A stretch of 64,000 bases of DNA from Micromonospora echinospora (lineage in GTDB: Bacteria; Actinomycetota; Actinomycetes; Mycobacteriales; Micromonosporaceae). The stretch lies in the NCBI RefSeq assembly GCF_900091495.1, contig NZ_LT607413.1:7207001-7271000 (forward strand). Reading direction: 5' to 3'. Below are positions 1-10,583 of this stretch, piece by piece. The first letter of the stretch is position 1, and each line of letters opens with the position of its first letter. The notes below the pieces were generated by a model. The model saw only the letters and a program-made list of their open reading frames with translations, had not been told where the DNA came from and did not search any database. Position numbers and translations under genes: made by a program.

Positions 1-104
1 AGCACCTCGCGAGCCCCTCGGACCGGACCTGCCGGCCCACCCTCACCTCCCGCCCCCAGATCCCGCAGCCCGCCGGGTCGACATCCCGTCCGCGCCGGAT
101 CCTG

Positions 105-1379
105 ATGCTCTCCTGGGAGTACCCGCCGGTGCTCGTCGGCGGGCTCGGTCGCCACGTGCACGCCCTCTCACTGGCCCTGGTCGCCGCCGGACACGAGGTC
201 ACCGTGGTCACCCGGCACGCCGAGGGCGCCCCGCTGGAGGAGTACGCCGACGGCGTGCGGGTCGTCCGCGCCGCCGAGGACCCGGTGACCTTCCCCCTGG
301 CCACCGGTTCGCTGCTGGCCTGGACGATGGCGTTCAACCACACCCTCACCCGGGCCGCGCTGCGCGCCGCCGAGTCCGGCGGGTACGACGTGGTGCACGC
401 CCACGACTGGCTCGTCGCGCACACCGCGATGACGCTGCGTGACCACCTGGACGTGCCGCTGGTGAGCACGATCCACGCCACCGAGGCGGGACGGCACCAG
501 GGTTGGCTGCCGGAGGAGATGAACCGCACCATCCACGGGGTCGAGCACTGGCTCAGCAACGAGTCCGGCCGGGTGATCGTCTGCTCCGGGTACATGCGCG
601 ACGAGGTGACCGGGCTGTTCGGCGTGCCCGCCGGGCGGGTCGACGTGGTGCCCAACGGGGTCGAGCCGCACCGCTGGAAGGCCCCGGTGGCCGCGGTCGC
701 CGCCGCCCGCCGCCGGTTCGCCGGGGACGGGCCGCTGGTCACCTTCGCCGGTCGGCTGGTCTACGAGAAGGGCGTGCAGCACCTCCTCGCCAGCCTGCCC
801 CGGCTGCGGGACCGGCACCCCGGGCTGCGTGCCGTGATCGTCGGCGACGGCCCGTACCGGGGTGAGCTGGAGGCCGAGGTGCACCGGCTCGGCCTGGCCG
901 GCACGGTCAGCCTGCCCGGCTTCCTCGGTGGCACCGACCTGCCCGCCGTGATGGCCGCGTCGGACTGCTTCGCGGTGCCGAGCATCTACGAGCCGTTCGG
1001 CATGGTGGCGTTGGAGGGGGCGGCGGCCGGCGCGCCGCTCGCCGTCGCCGCGACCGGGGGTCTCGCCGAGATCGTCGAGCCCGGCGTGACCGGCATGACC
1101 TTCCGCCCTCAGGACCCCGACGGGCTCAGCGAGGCGGTGCACGCGCTGCTCTCGGACACCGACCGGGCCCGGATGCTCGCCCGGCGCGCCCGCGTCATGG
1201 TGCACGAGCAGTACGGCTGGGCGGCCATCGCGCAGCGCACCGTCGACAGTTACGCCACCGCCATCGCCGGTTCCTCGTCGTTCACCGCGGCGCAGGCGGC
1301 CCAGCGGATGGCACACGGCCGTCCTGCCTCCCCGGCCGTCGGGGAAGGCAACCTGCTCGCCGCCGCCGGCCTGCGCTGA
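105..1379 (+). CDS. GT4 glycosyltransferase, Rv3032-like (possible 5' truncation)
   Basis: Retaining GT-B glycosyltransferase of family 4. The N-terminal SWEYPPVLVGGLGRHVH motif, HAHDWLVAH near residue 98, STIHATEAGRH, and the GT4 E-x7-E region YEPFGMVALEGAAAG near residue 296 closely match mycobacterial Rv3032, an alpha-1,4-glucosyltransferase of methylglucose lipopolysaccharide and glycogen synthesis. That similarity is from memory of the family; substrate here is inferred. Start is uncertain: the frame stays open to the left window edge without ATG, GTG or TTG, and the residues just before M105 (RIL) complete the first beta strand seen in relatives, so the true start may lie off-window or be a rare CTG at 102. 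The stop codon abuts a palindromic repeat element. Confidence 0.85.
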   Translation: MLSWEYPPVLVGGLGRHVHALSLALVAAGHEVTVVTRHAEGAPLEEYADGVRVVRAAEDPVTFPLATGSLLAWTMAFNHTLTRAALRAAESGGYDVVHAHDWLVAHTAMTLRDHLDVPLVSTIHATEAGRHQGWLPEEMNRTIHGVEHWLSNESGRVIVCSGYMRDEVTGLFGVPAGRVDVVPNGVEPHRWKAPVAAVAAARRRFAGDGPLVTFAGRLVYEKGVQHLLASLPRLRDRHPGLRAVIVGDGPYRGELEAEVHRLGLAGTVSLPGFLGGTDLPAVMAASDCFAVPSIYEPFGMVALEGAAAGAPLAVAATGGLAEIVEPGVTGMTFRPQDPDGLSEAVHALLSDTDRARMLARRARVMVHEQYGWAAIAQRTVDSYATAIAGSSSFTAAQAAQRMAHGRPASPAVGEGNLLAAAGLR

Positions 1380-1439
1380 GGTGGTAGCAGGGGTCCCCTG
1401 TTACCGATTTCTGTCGAACAGGGGACCCCTGCAACCACC
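1380..1439. repeat. Palindromic intergenic element, copy 1
   Basis: 60 bp inverted repeat. The 23 bp arms (1380-1402 and 1417-1439) match with one mismatch and enclose the core TTACCGATTTCTGTCGAAC, a diverged form of the TACCGCTTTTTGATGA core in the other three copies. The terminal 14 bp CCCCTGCAACCACC is repeated once more, with one change, at 1446-1459. It begins one base after the glycosyltransferase stop codon. It may act as a transcription terminator, but there is no T tract, and family membership is the stronger call. Confidence 0.85.
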
Positions 1440-1625
1440 CCAGCACCCCCTGCGACCACCACCCCGCACGGGGGCGGCCACTCGGCGGTGGGCCGATCGT
1501 CGCCTGGCCGCTCCCGTCCGGGCATCCTGATCTGCCGTTACGATCTTGCATCCGCACTGTTCAGCGCAGGTATGCATCGGACAGACTCGCAGCATCCGAC
1601 CGGGACTAGGTCCGAGGAGGATTGG

Positions 1626-2291
1626 GTGCGGGTGCTCCTGGTGGAAGACGACCTGCGTGTCGCGGCGGTTCTCGCCGCGGCGCTGCGGCGGCGGGGGCAC
1701 GAGGTGGTCCAGGCGCTGACGGCGGCGGAGGCGGTACGGGCGGAGCCGGTCGACCTCATCCTGCTCGACATGAACCTGCCCGACCGCGACGGCCTGGAGG
1801 TGTGCCGGCGGATCCGCCAGCTCAGCGAGGAGGTCGCCATCATCGCGGTGACCGCCCGGGGCGAGGAGCACGACCGGGTGGCCGGGTTGCGCGCCGGCGC
1901 CGACGACTACGTGGTGAAGCCCTTCTCGATGGTCGAGTTGCAGGCCCGCATCGAGGCGGTGATGCGTCGCACCGGCCGCGCCGCCGGTGCCGCCCGCGTC
2001 ACCGCCGCCCTCCAGGTCGGCGACCTGCGCGTCGACGTCGACGCCCGGCGGGTCTGGCTGGCCGGCCGGGAGGTCGGCCTGTCCCGTAAGGAGTTCGACC
2101 TGCTGGTGGTGCTGGCCCGGCAGGCCGGCACGGTGGTGTCCCGGGACCGGTTGCAGATGGAGGTCTGGCACACCACCTGGGCGACCCGGCACAATCTCGA
2201 CGTCCACGTCGCGGCGCTGCGCGGGAAGTTGGACGACGCCGGCCTGGTGGAGACGGTACGTGGCGTCGGCTACCGGCTCCGGGCCGGCTGA
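1626..2291 (+). CDS. OmpR/PhoB-family response regulator (orphan)
   Basis: DNA-binding response regulator, about 221 aa. The receiver domain starts VRVLLVEDD with phospho-acceptor D48 in LILLDMNLPD and the conserved Lys K98 in VVKPFS. The C-terminal winged helix includes SRKEFDLLVVLA and HNLDVHVAALRGKLDD, typical of OmpR/PhoB proteins. I place the start at GTG 1626 because AGGAGG lies at 1615-1620, five bases upstream, and the translation begins exactly at the receiver fold; longer frames upstream lack homology. No histidine kinase is adjacent, so its partner must be encoded elsewhere. The nearest kinase gene is more than 10 kb away and has its own regulator. Confidence 0.9.
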   Translation: MRVLLVEDDLRVAAVLAAALRRRGHEVVQALTAAEAVRAEPVDLILLDMNLPDRDGLEVCRRIRQLSEEVAIIAVTARGEEHDRVAGLRAGADDYVVKPFSMVELQARIEAVMRRTGRAAGAARVTAALQVGDLRVDVDARRVWLAGREVGLSRKEFDLLVVLARQAGTVVSRDRLQMEVWHTTWATRHNLDVHVAALRGKLDDAGLVETVRGVGYRLRAG

Positions 2292-2422
2292 TCACCCACC
2301 GTGACGACCGGTGGGGCGGCAACCTCAGATGATCCTCAAGAATCCCAGCTGGCGGCCCCATGAACGGCTGATTACGGGTGTGCTGTCGGTACCCCAGCCA
2401 TCCCTCCTGTTTGGAGATCCCC

Positions 2423-4549
2423 TTGAGATACAGACGGACTACGGCCGGTGTGTTCTCCGCCCTGTTCGCCGTCACCCTCGCCGCGACGGCGCTGCCCGCC
2501 CAGGCGCACGGGCAGTCGGCGCTCGCGGCGGCCCAGCAGCAGGCGGAGCCGAACCAGGTCCGGGACCTGACGGTCGTCCAGGGCGACGGGTACGCGACCC
2601 TGGCCTGGACCCCGGTCGACGGCGCCACCGACTACCAGATCGAGCGGACCCCGGTGGCCGAGGACGGCACCGCCACCGGGCCGGCGGTGATCAGCGGTCT
2701 CTGGCGGCCGAACCGCCAGGTCAACAACACCGAGCCGACCTTCGCCGATGCCGGCTTCGCCCCCGGGAACCGGTTCCAGTGGCGGGTCCGCGCCCGCGTC
2801 GGCACCACCGAGCAGCCGTACTCGGCGCCGGTCAGCGGCACCACCCGGCCGCACTGGGGCGACCCGAACACCCCGGGCCAGAACCTGCGCACGCAGTGGG
2901 AGACCACGCTGGGCGCGCAGTACACCAGCGACGTCAACGAGTACGCCTACACCGCGGCGGTCGACGAGCTGAGCGAGCGGGTACGGGTGGTGGAGATCGG
3001 CCGTACCGTCCAGAACCGGCCGATCAACATGTTCGTCATCGGCTACCCCACCCCGCCGGCGACGCCGGATGCGGTCGCCGCGACGAACCCGCTGGTGGTC
3101 AACTGCAACGTCCACGGCAACGAGCCCGGTGACCGCGAGGGCTGCCTCATCATGGCCCGGCAGCTCGCCTTCACCGACGACGCCGCCACGCTCGACAAGC
3201 TGTCGAAGACCACCATGCTGATCGTGCCGACCATCAACGGTGACGGCCGGGCGGCCAACAGCCGGGGCAACTCCACCGGTCAGGACCTGAACCGGGACTA
3301 CTCCCTGATCCGCCAGCCGGAGACCCAGGCCTTCGTGGAGATGGTCCGTGACTACCGGCCGATCGCCAGCTTCGACGGCCACGAGTACGGCAACACCAAC
3401 ACCGGTGACCTGCCGATGCTGCCGCCGCGCCACCAGAACGTGCCCCAGGGGATCTTCGACACGTCGCAGGACATGATCGAGGGGCACATGTACACCGAGG
3501 GCGCCAAGGACGGCTGGTGGGCCTGCCCGTACGGGTGCACCGGCGCCGGCGTGGGCCTGAGCGAGGAGACCATCCTGCGCAACACCCTCGGCCTGAAGAA
3601 CGTGGTCAATTCCCTGCTGGAGCTGCGCAGCTCCGGTGGCCCGACCCGGCCGGACGAGGGCAACACCGCCAACAACCGCCGGCGCAAGACGTACTCCGCC
3701 CTGTGGACGTTCCACCAGTTCCTGACGTACCACGTGGCGAACATCCCCGGCATCAGCAAGGCCCGGGCGGAGGGCATCGCCTTCCAGTCGGCGAACACCG
3801 GCCGGATCGTGTTCCGGGGCTCGCGCCCGATCGAGGCGTACCCCGCGCCGCACCCGGGTGAGGCCCCGCCGCCGCTGGACGCCCCCACCCCGGAGCGGAT
3901 CCTGGAGCAGCCGCCGTGCGCGTACCGGCTGACCGAGGAGCAGTACAACGGGGCGCGCAGCGACGGCCCGGCCGGCCGGCAGACCACCGTGGCCCAGCGG
4001 CTCGCCGCCCACGGCTGGAAGGTCATCAAGGTCGCCGACGGGTACCTCGTCCCGCTGTCGCAGCCGGAGCGGGGTCTGGTGCCGCTGCTCCTCGACGGGC
4101 AGGCCGTCGAGGGCCTGGTCGACGGCGAGCGGATCGCGCCCACGCTGACCGGCACCCACAACGGTCCGCTGACCGTCACCGGCGTGGCCTGCCTGGCCGG
4201 CGCCACCGTCCGGGGTCCGATCCGGGTCCAGCCGGGCGCCACCCTGATCGTCAACGGCAGCTCGATCTCCGGGCCGGTCAACGTCAGCGGCGCGGCCGGG
4301 TTCGTGCTGACCGACACCACGGTGAACGGGCCGGTCAACGTCACCGGCACCCGGGGCCCGGTGGTCCTGGTCGACAACCGGGTCGACGGCCCGGTGAACG
4401 TGGTCGACAGCGCGGGCGTGGCCCCGCTGCTGGCCGGCAACACCGTCTCCGGCCCGCTGGGCTGCACCGGCAACGCCCCCGCGCCGGTCAACCTGGAGGT
4501 CGGCAACTCGGTCAGCGGTCCGAAGTCCAGCCAGTGCGCACGCCTGTGA
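2423..4549 (+). CDS. Secreted M14 zinc carboxypeptidase with FnIII-like and beta-repeat domains
   Basis: Exported metallocarboxypeptidase, about 708 aa from TTG 2423, which has GGAG roughly 7 bases upstream and is followed directly by a signal peptide (RYRR, then a hydrophobic stretch, then ALPAQAHG). A fibronectin type III-like domain spans about residues 45-140. The M14 domain shows the zinc motif HGNE (H231, E234), DLNRDY, the third ligand H320 in SFDGHEYGN and the likely catalytic E400 in NSLLELR; spacing matches family M14. The C-terminal 120 residues contain five repeats of about 20 aa built on [VI]xGP[VI]xV, suggesting a small beta-solenoid that may bind the wall or substrate. Role: hydrolysis of C-terminal residues from extracellular peptides. 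Confidence 0.85.
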   Translation: MRYRRTTAGVFSALFAVTLAATALPAQAHGQSALAAAQQQAEPNQVRDLTVVQGDGYATLAWTPVDGATDYQIERTPVAEDGTATGPAVISGLWRPNRQVNNTEPTFADAGFAPGNRFQWRVRARVGTTEQPYSAPVSGTTRPHWGDPNTPGQNLRTQWETTLGAQYTSDVNEYAYTAAVDELSERVRVVEIGRTVQNRPINMFVIGYPTPPATPDAVAATNPLVVNCNVHGNEPGDREGCLIMARQLAFTDDAATLDKLSKTTMLIVPTINGDGRAANSRGNSTGQDLNRDYSLIRQPETQAFVEMVRDYRPIASFDGHEYGNTNTGDLPMLPPRHQNVPQGIFDTSQDMIEGHMYTEGAKDGWWACPYGCTGAGVGLSEETILRNTLGLKNVVNSLLELRSSGGPTRPDEGNTANNRRRKTYSALWTFHQFLTYHVANIPGISKARAEGIAFQSANTGRIVFRGSRPIEAYPAPHPGEAPPPLDAPTPERILEQPPCAYRLTEEQYNGARSDGPAGRQTTVAQRLAAHGWKVIKVADGYLVPLSQPERGLVPLLLDGQAVEGLVDGERIAPTLTGTHNGPLTVTGVACLAGATVRGPIRVQPGATLIVNGSSISGPVNVSGAAGFVLTDTTVNGPVNVTGTRGPVVLVDNRVDGPVNVVDSAGVAPLLAGNTVSGPLGCTGNAPAPVNLEVGNSVSGPKSSQCARL

Positions 4550-4643
4550 GCTGCTGAACCTCGTACCGACGACTCTCGTGCCGGCAGGCCGGTCCCGCGA
4601 CCGGCCTGCCGGTGCCCCTGACGCCAGTGGAGTGGAGAAGACC

Positions 4644-5327
4644 GTGACCGACACCCTCCCCCGGGCCGCGACGCCGGCACCGCGCCGCGCCCGACGGCGC
4701 GCCATCCCGCTCGCCGGGGCCCTCGCCCTGCTGGTCGCGGTCGCCGGATGCACCGGCGGGGACGACAGCGGACCGGGCACGACGGACGCCGGCAGCCCGG
4801 CCGCGGTCACCGTGACCGGTCCGCTCTGCGACGTGCTGCCCTCGGGCAGCGAACCGGGCAACCCGGCCTCGCTCGTCGACCAGCCCGCCGACCGCGCCCT
4901 CGGGTGGATACCCGTGCTCACCACCTTCGAGGCGGCGGTCCGGGCCAGCGGCATGGCCACCGAGCTGGCCGGGACCCAGCCGGTGACCATCCTCGCCCCG
5001 ACCGACGACGCGTTCGCGGCCAAGTTCTCCCGGACGAACCTCGACGAGCTGCTCCTGAAGGACACCGAGAAGCTGCGCGGTCTGCTGCGTGAACATGTGG
5101 TCACCGGCGCGCTGCCGGTCGCCGAGCTGGTCTCCGCCGGCACGGTGACCACCCTCGCCGGCACCCGACTGACCGTGACCGGCCAAGGGCAGGGCGCACG
5201 CGTCGACGACGAGGCCGATCTGGTCTGCGCCGACTACCAGGCCGTCCGGGCCCGGATCCACGTCATCGACCACGTGCTCGGCAGCCTGCCCACCACCGCG
5301 AACGGCGACGACCACCCGGCGCACTGA
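4644..5327 (+). CDS. Fasciclin (FAS1) domain lipoprotein
   Basis: Surface lipoprotein of about 227 aa. A positively charged N-terminus is followed by a hydrophobic segment and lipobox VAGC (lipidated Cys36), then a linker and one FAS1 domain. The domain shows TTFEAAVRASG, ILAPTDDAF and the terminal IHVIDHVL motif, all characteristic of fasciclin/MPT70-type adhesion domains. I chose GTG 4644 because GGAG lies 6 bases upstream and the signal peptide then has normal length; an in-frame ATG at 4578 would add an unlikely extension. FAS1 proteins mediate cell-surface or matrix adhesion; the ligand is unknown. It ends at a strong terminator shared with convergent gltA. Confidence 0.85.
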   Translation: MTDTLPRAATPAPRRARRRAIPLAGALALLVAVAGCTGGDDSGPGTTDAGSPAAVTVTGPLCDVLPSGSEPGNPASLVDQPADRALGWIPVLTTFEAAVRASGMATELAGTQPVTILAPTDDAFAAKFSRTNLDELLLKDTEKLRGLLREHVVTGALPVAELVSAGTVTTLAGTRLTVTGQGQGARVDDEADLVCADYQAVRARIHVIDHVLGSLPTTANGDDHPAH

Positions 5328-5348
5328 ACGCGTACGCCCCGACACACG

Positions 5349-5389
5349 CCGACGGCCGTCGACCCCGTACCCGGGTCGACGGCCGTCGG
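5349..5389. terminator. Bidirectional hairpin between FAS1 gene and gltA
   Basis: Perfect 17 bp stem CCGACGGCCGTCGACCC (5349-5365) with its complement at 5373-5389, loop CGTACCC. It lies 12-22 bp from the ends of two convergent genes, which is the usual place for a shared intrinsic terminator. T tracts are short, as is common in high-GC actinobacteria. Confidence 0.75.
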
Positions 5390-5401
5390 TGTGTGGTCGC
5401 C

Positions 5402-6685
<1,284 letters not shown>

Positions 6686-7121
6686 CTGTCCCTCGCTTCG
6701 CCGGCAGAATCTACGTTGAGGACCGCCTCCGCTTTTTGACGAAGGTGTCTTCGCTTTTACCGTAAACGCGATCCCTGTGACACCGCCTGTCGTGGTTGAG
6801 CGGTGAGGGATGCGTCACGCGATTCCCTATCGGCCGACTCGGAAACCCCGTCGTGCTGGGACGAAGCGGACGACCGGCGGCGGTCAGGCGGGTTCCGGCA
6901 GTGACGACAAATGATGAGCGGAAATCATCCGAAACCATCCCGACATCGACGACTGTCAGCCGCTTACGCGTTGTGGGATCAACCCTCGGTGACCATCGGC
7001 GGGCCGGGACAACCGGGACCGCCGCACCGGTGGGCAGTGGGGGAAATCACTCGGCGGGGCCGGCCGACACCCCGTCTCCGGGCAGCCGCCGGCGGCACCG
7101 AGCGGTGGGCGGCGCGCGGCG
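6686..7121. other. 436 bp intergenic region upstream of gltA
   Basis: Between the start of gltA and the end of the membrane sulfatase-fold gene, both on the minus strand. It is less GC-rich than its surroundings, especially 6735-6775 and 6900-6990. It should hold the gltA promoter; a TACGGT hexamer on the minus strand near 6760 could be a -10 box but no convincing -35 accompanies it. I see no gene, RNA or strong hairpin here. Confidence 0.6.
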
Positions 7122-9170
7122 TCAGCCGACCGGGGTGAGCCGGCGCAGCGTCCCGTCCGGGGCGACCTGGTAGACGTCGAGCCGGTTCGGTCCGGCCCGG
7201 AAGAGCGCGTCGTCGGTCAGCAGCGCCGCGAAACGCCGCCCGGCCGGATCGGGCGGGACCACGGGCACGACCGCGCCGACGCGTCCGTTGACCGACACGG
7301 CCAGCAACGTGCCGTCGGGCACCCGGTCGGGCACCGTCCCCCAGACCAGCGCGGGCAGCCGTCCGGCGGCCGGGTCGACGGCGCGGAACGCGTCGAGGTT
7401 GGCCACCTGGACCGTACCGCCGGTCGGCGGGTCGCCGACGGTGGTCCCCACCAGCGGGTGGGGCGCGGCCGGGACGGGCGGGGCGGGTACGCCGCCGGGC
7501 AGGGTCAGCGGCTGCCCCGGCCGGTCGTAGAAGCGCTTGTCGCCCCGTCCACGGGCCTCCTGCCGCGCCGACCGTCCGTCGACCCGCCAGGGCAGGCGGA
7601 CCCGGGCCAGGTCGGCCACGGTCGGCAGCAGGTCGACGTGCTCCCAGTTCCGGTCGTCGACCCGCCCGGCCCGCTGGCCGGGCTCCTTGACGAACGTCGG
7701 CACCCAGGCCACCTCGTCCGGGGCAGCGCGGATCGCGTCCATCCCCCGGCCCTGGGAGCCGGTGGTGAAGCTGACGCCGTGGTCGGCGGTGACCACCAGC
7801 AACGCCTGGTCGTAGAGGCCGGTCGCGCGCAGGGTGCGGAGCGTCTCGCCGATCAGCCGGTCGGTGTAGCCGAGCTGGGCCAGGTGCCGCTGCCGGCCCA
7901 GGTCGGCCCAGCCGGCGCCGTCGTCCGGCAGGTCGTCCGGGGCCTCGTACCGGGACCCGGAGGGCAGGTACGTCCACGGGGGGTGCGGCATGAGCAGGTG
8001 CAGGAAGTGCAGCGTGGGCCGCGCGGCGGGGCGCAGGTCGGCCAGGAAGCGGGTGAACCGGGCCGGCTGGTGGTCGTCCAGGTTGTCCCACCGGAACTTC
8101 GGGTCGGTCGGGGGTGGCTCGGCCGCGTCGAGTCCCGCCTCGGCGGCTGTGGGCTCCCGGTAGCCCGCCTCCGGGTCGACCCGGCTCTCCGCCGGCGCGA
8201 CGAGCTGGCGCAGCAGGTCGGCGCTGGACCGGACCAGCACCCCGAGCCCCTGCTCCGGGCCGACCGGCTGGTCGCAACGGCTCGGCGGACAGAGGCGGGT
8301 GATGCTCTCCTGCGCGTGGATGTCGTAGAGGCCGCCGAGGGCGGTGAAGAGGTTCTCCGGGTACCGGGAGTAGTGCGGGGCGTCCGGCCGGGCCGGGTAC
8401 CGGCCGGTCAGCATCGCCGGCAGCGCGTAGGGGGTCCAGCCGCTGACGCCGGTGGCGTTGCGGTACCAGGTCGACCCGGCGGCCAGTTCGGCGAAGTGCG
8501 GGAACCGGGTCGCGTCGATCCGCCCGTCCGGGCCGAGCAGCGAGTGGAGCGGCAGTTCGTCGAGGACGAGCAGGACCACCGGCGGGTGCCCACCGGGACC
8601 GGTGGCCACACCCGCCCCCGTCCCGTCGGCGCGCGGCAGCACCACCGCCGAGGCCGGCGAGACGAGGACGAAGAGGGCGACGAAGACCGGTGGTCCGACC
8701 GCCGCGGCCCGGAGCATCCGGCCGGGCACGCGCCAACGCCGGTGCGCCGCCGCGCCCGCCACCCCCGCCGCACCGGCGGCCAGCAGCAGCGGTACGCCCC
8801 GCAGCCCGGTCACCTCCCGCCCCACCTGGACGGCGAGGACGGCGAGGAGCAGCGCGACGAGCACGCGGTGCGTCACCAGCCGGACCCGACCGCCGGCCAG
8901 CCGGGTCAACGCGCCGAGCCCGGCCAGCACGGCGGTGGGCACCACCGCGACCAGGGCGAGCAGGGCCACCACCTGCCCGGGGGTGGCCCGGTGGAACAGG
9001 AAGAAGTCGGGGCTGCGGCCGAGTACGTCCAGCAGGGGCTGGGTGACGGCCAGCCCGACCAGGGCGACCACCTCCAGCAGCAGGCCGCCCTCGGCCCGCC
9101 AGACCGGCGGCGGGGGCGCGGGGGCCGGGGCGGCCTCGACGGCCGGGGGCGCGATCGTCCGCTCAGCCAC
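7122..9170 (-). CDS. Membrane-anchored alkaline phosphatase/sulfatase-superfamily protein
   Basis: About 682 aa. Several hydrophobic helices fill residues 25-190 and a large sulfatase-fold domain follows. Metal-site motifs are visible: VLDELP (D204), the nucleophile region WTPYALPAMLTG and TADHG (D463, H464). The nucleophile position offers Thr or Ser rather than the Cys-x-Pro-Ser-Arg signature of true sulfatases, so this is more like lipoteichoic-acid synthase or phosphotransferase relatives; substrate unknown. I choose GTG 9170, whose GTGGCTGA overlaps the stop of the upstream methyltransferase gene by 8 nt, implying coupled translation; the longer frame to 9245 would overlap that gene much more. 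Last gene of a three-gene operon. Confidence 0.85.
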   Translation of the reverse strand: MAERTIAPPAVEAAPAPAPPPPVWRAEGGLLLEVVALVGLAVTQPLLDVLGRSPDFFLFHRATPGQVVALLALVAVVPTAVLAGLGALTRLAGGRVRLVTHRVLVALLLAVLAVQVGREVTGLRGVPLLLAAGAAGVAGAAAHRRWRVPGRMLRAAAVGPPVFVALFVLVSPASAVVLPRADGTGAGVATGPGGHPPVVLLVLDELPLHSLLGPDGRIDATRFPHFAELAAGSTWYRNATGVSGWTPYALPAMLTGRYPARPDAPHYSRYPENLFTALGGLYDIHAQESITRLCPPSRCDQPVGPEQGLGVLVRSSADLLRQLVAPAESRVDPEAGYREPTAAEAGLDAAEPPPTDPKFRWDNLDDHQPARFTRFLADLRPAARPTLHFLHLLMPHPPWTYLPSGSRYEAPDDLPDDGAGWADLGRQRHLAQLGYTDRLIGETLRTLRATGLYDQALLVVTADHGVSFTTGSQGRGMDAIRAAPDEVAWVPTFVKEPGQRAGRVDDRNWEHVDLLPTVADLARVRLPWRVDGRSARQEARGRGDKRFYDRPGQPLTLPGGVPAPPVPAAPHPLVGTTVGDPPTGGTVQVANLDAFRAVDPAAGRLPALVWGTVPDRVPDGTLLAVSVNGRVGAVVPVVPPDPAGRRFAALLTDDALFRAGPNRLDVYQVAPDGTLRRLTPVG

Positions 9171-10578
9171 CCACGGTCCCGAGGTACAGGGTCCGCGTTC
9201 CCGACGGCAGGTCGAGTCGGCGGGTGATCCGGCACCGCGTGCCAAGCAGCCGCTCGAAGACCTCGCACCGGTAGTCCGGGAAGATCCCCACCGGCTTGTT
9301 CGCCAGCAGCCGCCGCGCCATCGGGTCGCGGGGGTGCACGAACTCCACCACGATCCGTCCGCCGGGGCGGGTCAGCCCGACCAGGGCGTCGACCACCTCC
9401 GGCAGGGGCACGTTGCGCCCGATGGCCAGGTGGTGCACGACCGCCAGGGCGAGCACGGCGTCGGCGGCGGTCCGGGCCGCGAAGGAGGACCGTTCCACCC
9501 CGCGCCAGCCACCGCCCGGGGACGGGTCGGCGAGGTCCATCACCAGGGGCAGGATCCGCCGTTCCGACTCGGCGCTCAGCCGCCGGTAGAACCGGTCGAC
9601 CACCGCCGGGTCCTGTTCGACGGCGACCACCGCGTCGGCGTGCCGGGCGGCGATCCGGGCGTACCGGCCGTCGTTGGCGCCGAGGTCGAGCACGAGCCGG
9701 GGACGCGGTCCGGCCGCCAGCGCGGCCTCGACGAAGCGTTCCTTGCCGGCCCGGTCCTCCGCCGAGTAGCCGCAGGTGCGCTGGTAGTCGGCCCAGTGGC
9801 TGTCCGGTGGCGGCCGGTCCAGCCGGTCGACGAGTCGTTCGATGCCCCGGACGGTGGCCAGCGCCAGGTCCCGGGAGTACCCGGCGGCCCGGAGCTGGTC
9901 GCGGACGTCGGTGGTGGTGGCGGTGGCGTGCCGCCGCTGCATCGCCCCGTGCAGGTGCACGTGGGTCGGCACGCCGGGCAGCAGGCGACGTACGCCCCGG
10001 AACAGCGGTCGTAGCTGGTCGGCCTCGATGCCGTCGACGCGGGACCGCAACCACGGCTGGAAGTCCACGCCGAGGTGGGCCTGGAGCAGCAGCGGGTACA
10101 GCAGCGTCTGGCAGAACTGCCGGTAGCCCGCCCAGGGTTCGCCCTCGCGGGCCGGCTCGAACGACCCCACGTCGATGAAGACCGGGGCGGCCCCGCGCCA
10201 CTGCACGTTGTAGGCCGACCCGTCCTTGAGGGTGAACCCGTGGGCGAGGGCGGTGCGGAGGATCTCCAGGTGCAGGAGCGCGGCGTCGCGCAGCATGCCG
10301 AACGACCACTCGTACGGGTGGGAGACAAACGGGATCCGCTCGTGCCGCAGCACGGCGGACCAGGGCGTGCCGGGCACCGGTTCGACCGGCTCGGTGCCGC
10401 AGACCTTGCCGGCGGCGAGCAGGGCACGGAAGAACTCCGTGCCGGCCAGTGCCCGGTAGTCGCGGGCGGCCTGCTCGTCGAGACCGCGCAGGACGTCACC
10501 GTCGAGGTGGAACACCCGGTTCGCCGGGTCGCGGAACGAGGCCGGCTCGGCCCGGAGCCCGGTGTGGGGAATGGTCAT
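9163..10578 (-). CDS. NoeA-like protein: kinase-like N-terminus plus SAM methyltransferase
   Basis: 471 aa. The C-terminal half is a class I methyltransferase with the SAM-binding motif DLGANDGRY near residues 297-303, acidic VAVEQDP, and ALAVVHHLA. The N-terminal half resembles the remnant of a protein-kinase-like fold: LKDGSAYNVQW near residue 116 followed by VFIDVGSFEP mimics a catalytic loop plus metal-binding Asp. This combination is known from proteins called NoeA or nodulation-related methyltransferases. It begins 5 nt after the small membrane protein gene and overlaps the downstream sulfatase-fold gene by 8 nt. A role in modifying a surface glycan or lipid-linked sugar is inferred from the neighbours. 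Confidence 0.75.
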   Translation of the reverse strand: MTIPHTGLRAEPASFRDPANRVFHLDGDVLRGLDEQAARDYRALAGTEFFRALLAAGKVCGTEPVEPVPGTPWSAVLRHERIPFVSHPYEWSFGMLRDAALLHLEILRTALAHGFTLKDGSAYNVQWRGAAPVFIDVGSFEPAREGEPWAGYRQFCQTLLYPLLLQAHLGVDFQPWLRSRVDGIEADQLRPLFRGVRRLLPGVPTHVHLHGAMQRRHATATTTDVRDQLRAAGYSRDLALATVRGIERLVDRLDRPPPDSHWADYQRTCGYSAEDRAGKERFVEAALAAGPRPRLVLDLGANDGRYARIAARHADAVVAVEQDPAVVDRFYRRLSAESERRILPLVMDLADPSPGGGWRGVERSSFAARTAADAVLALAVVHHLAIGRNVPLPEVVDALVGLTRPGGRIVVEFVHPRDPMARRLLANKPVGIFPDYRCEVFERLLGTRCRITRRLDLPSGTRTLYLGTVGG

Positions 10579-10583
10579 GCCGG

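Noticed and set aside
2372..5164. 930-codon open frame antisense to the carboxypeptidase and FAS1 genes
   Set aside because: Composition is the mirror of GC-rich codons, no domain is visible, and both sense-strand proteins have complete conserved motifs. Many similar long antisense frames exist across the window for the same reason.
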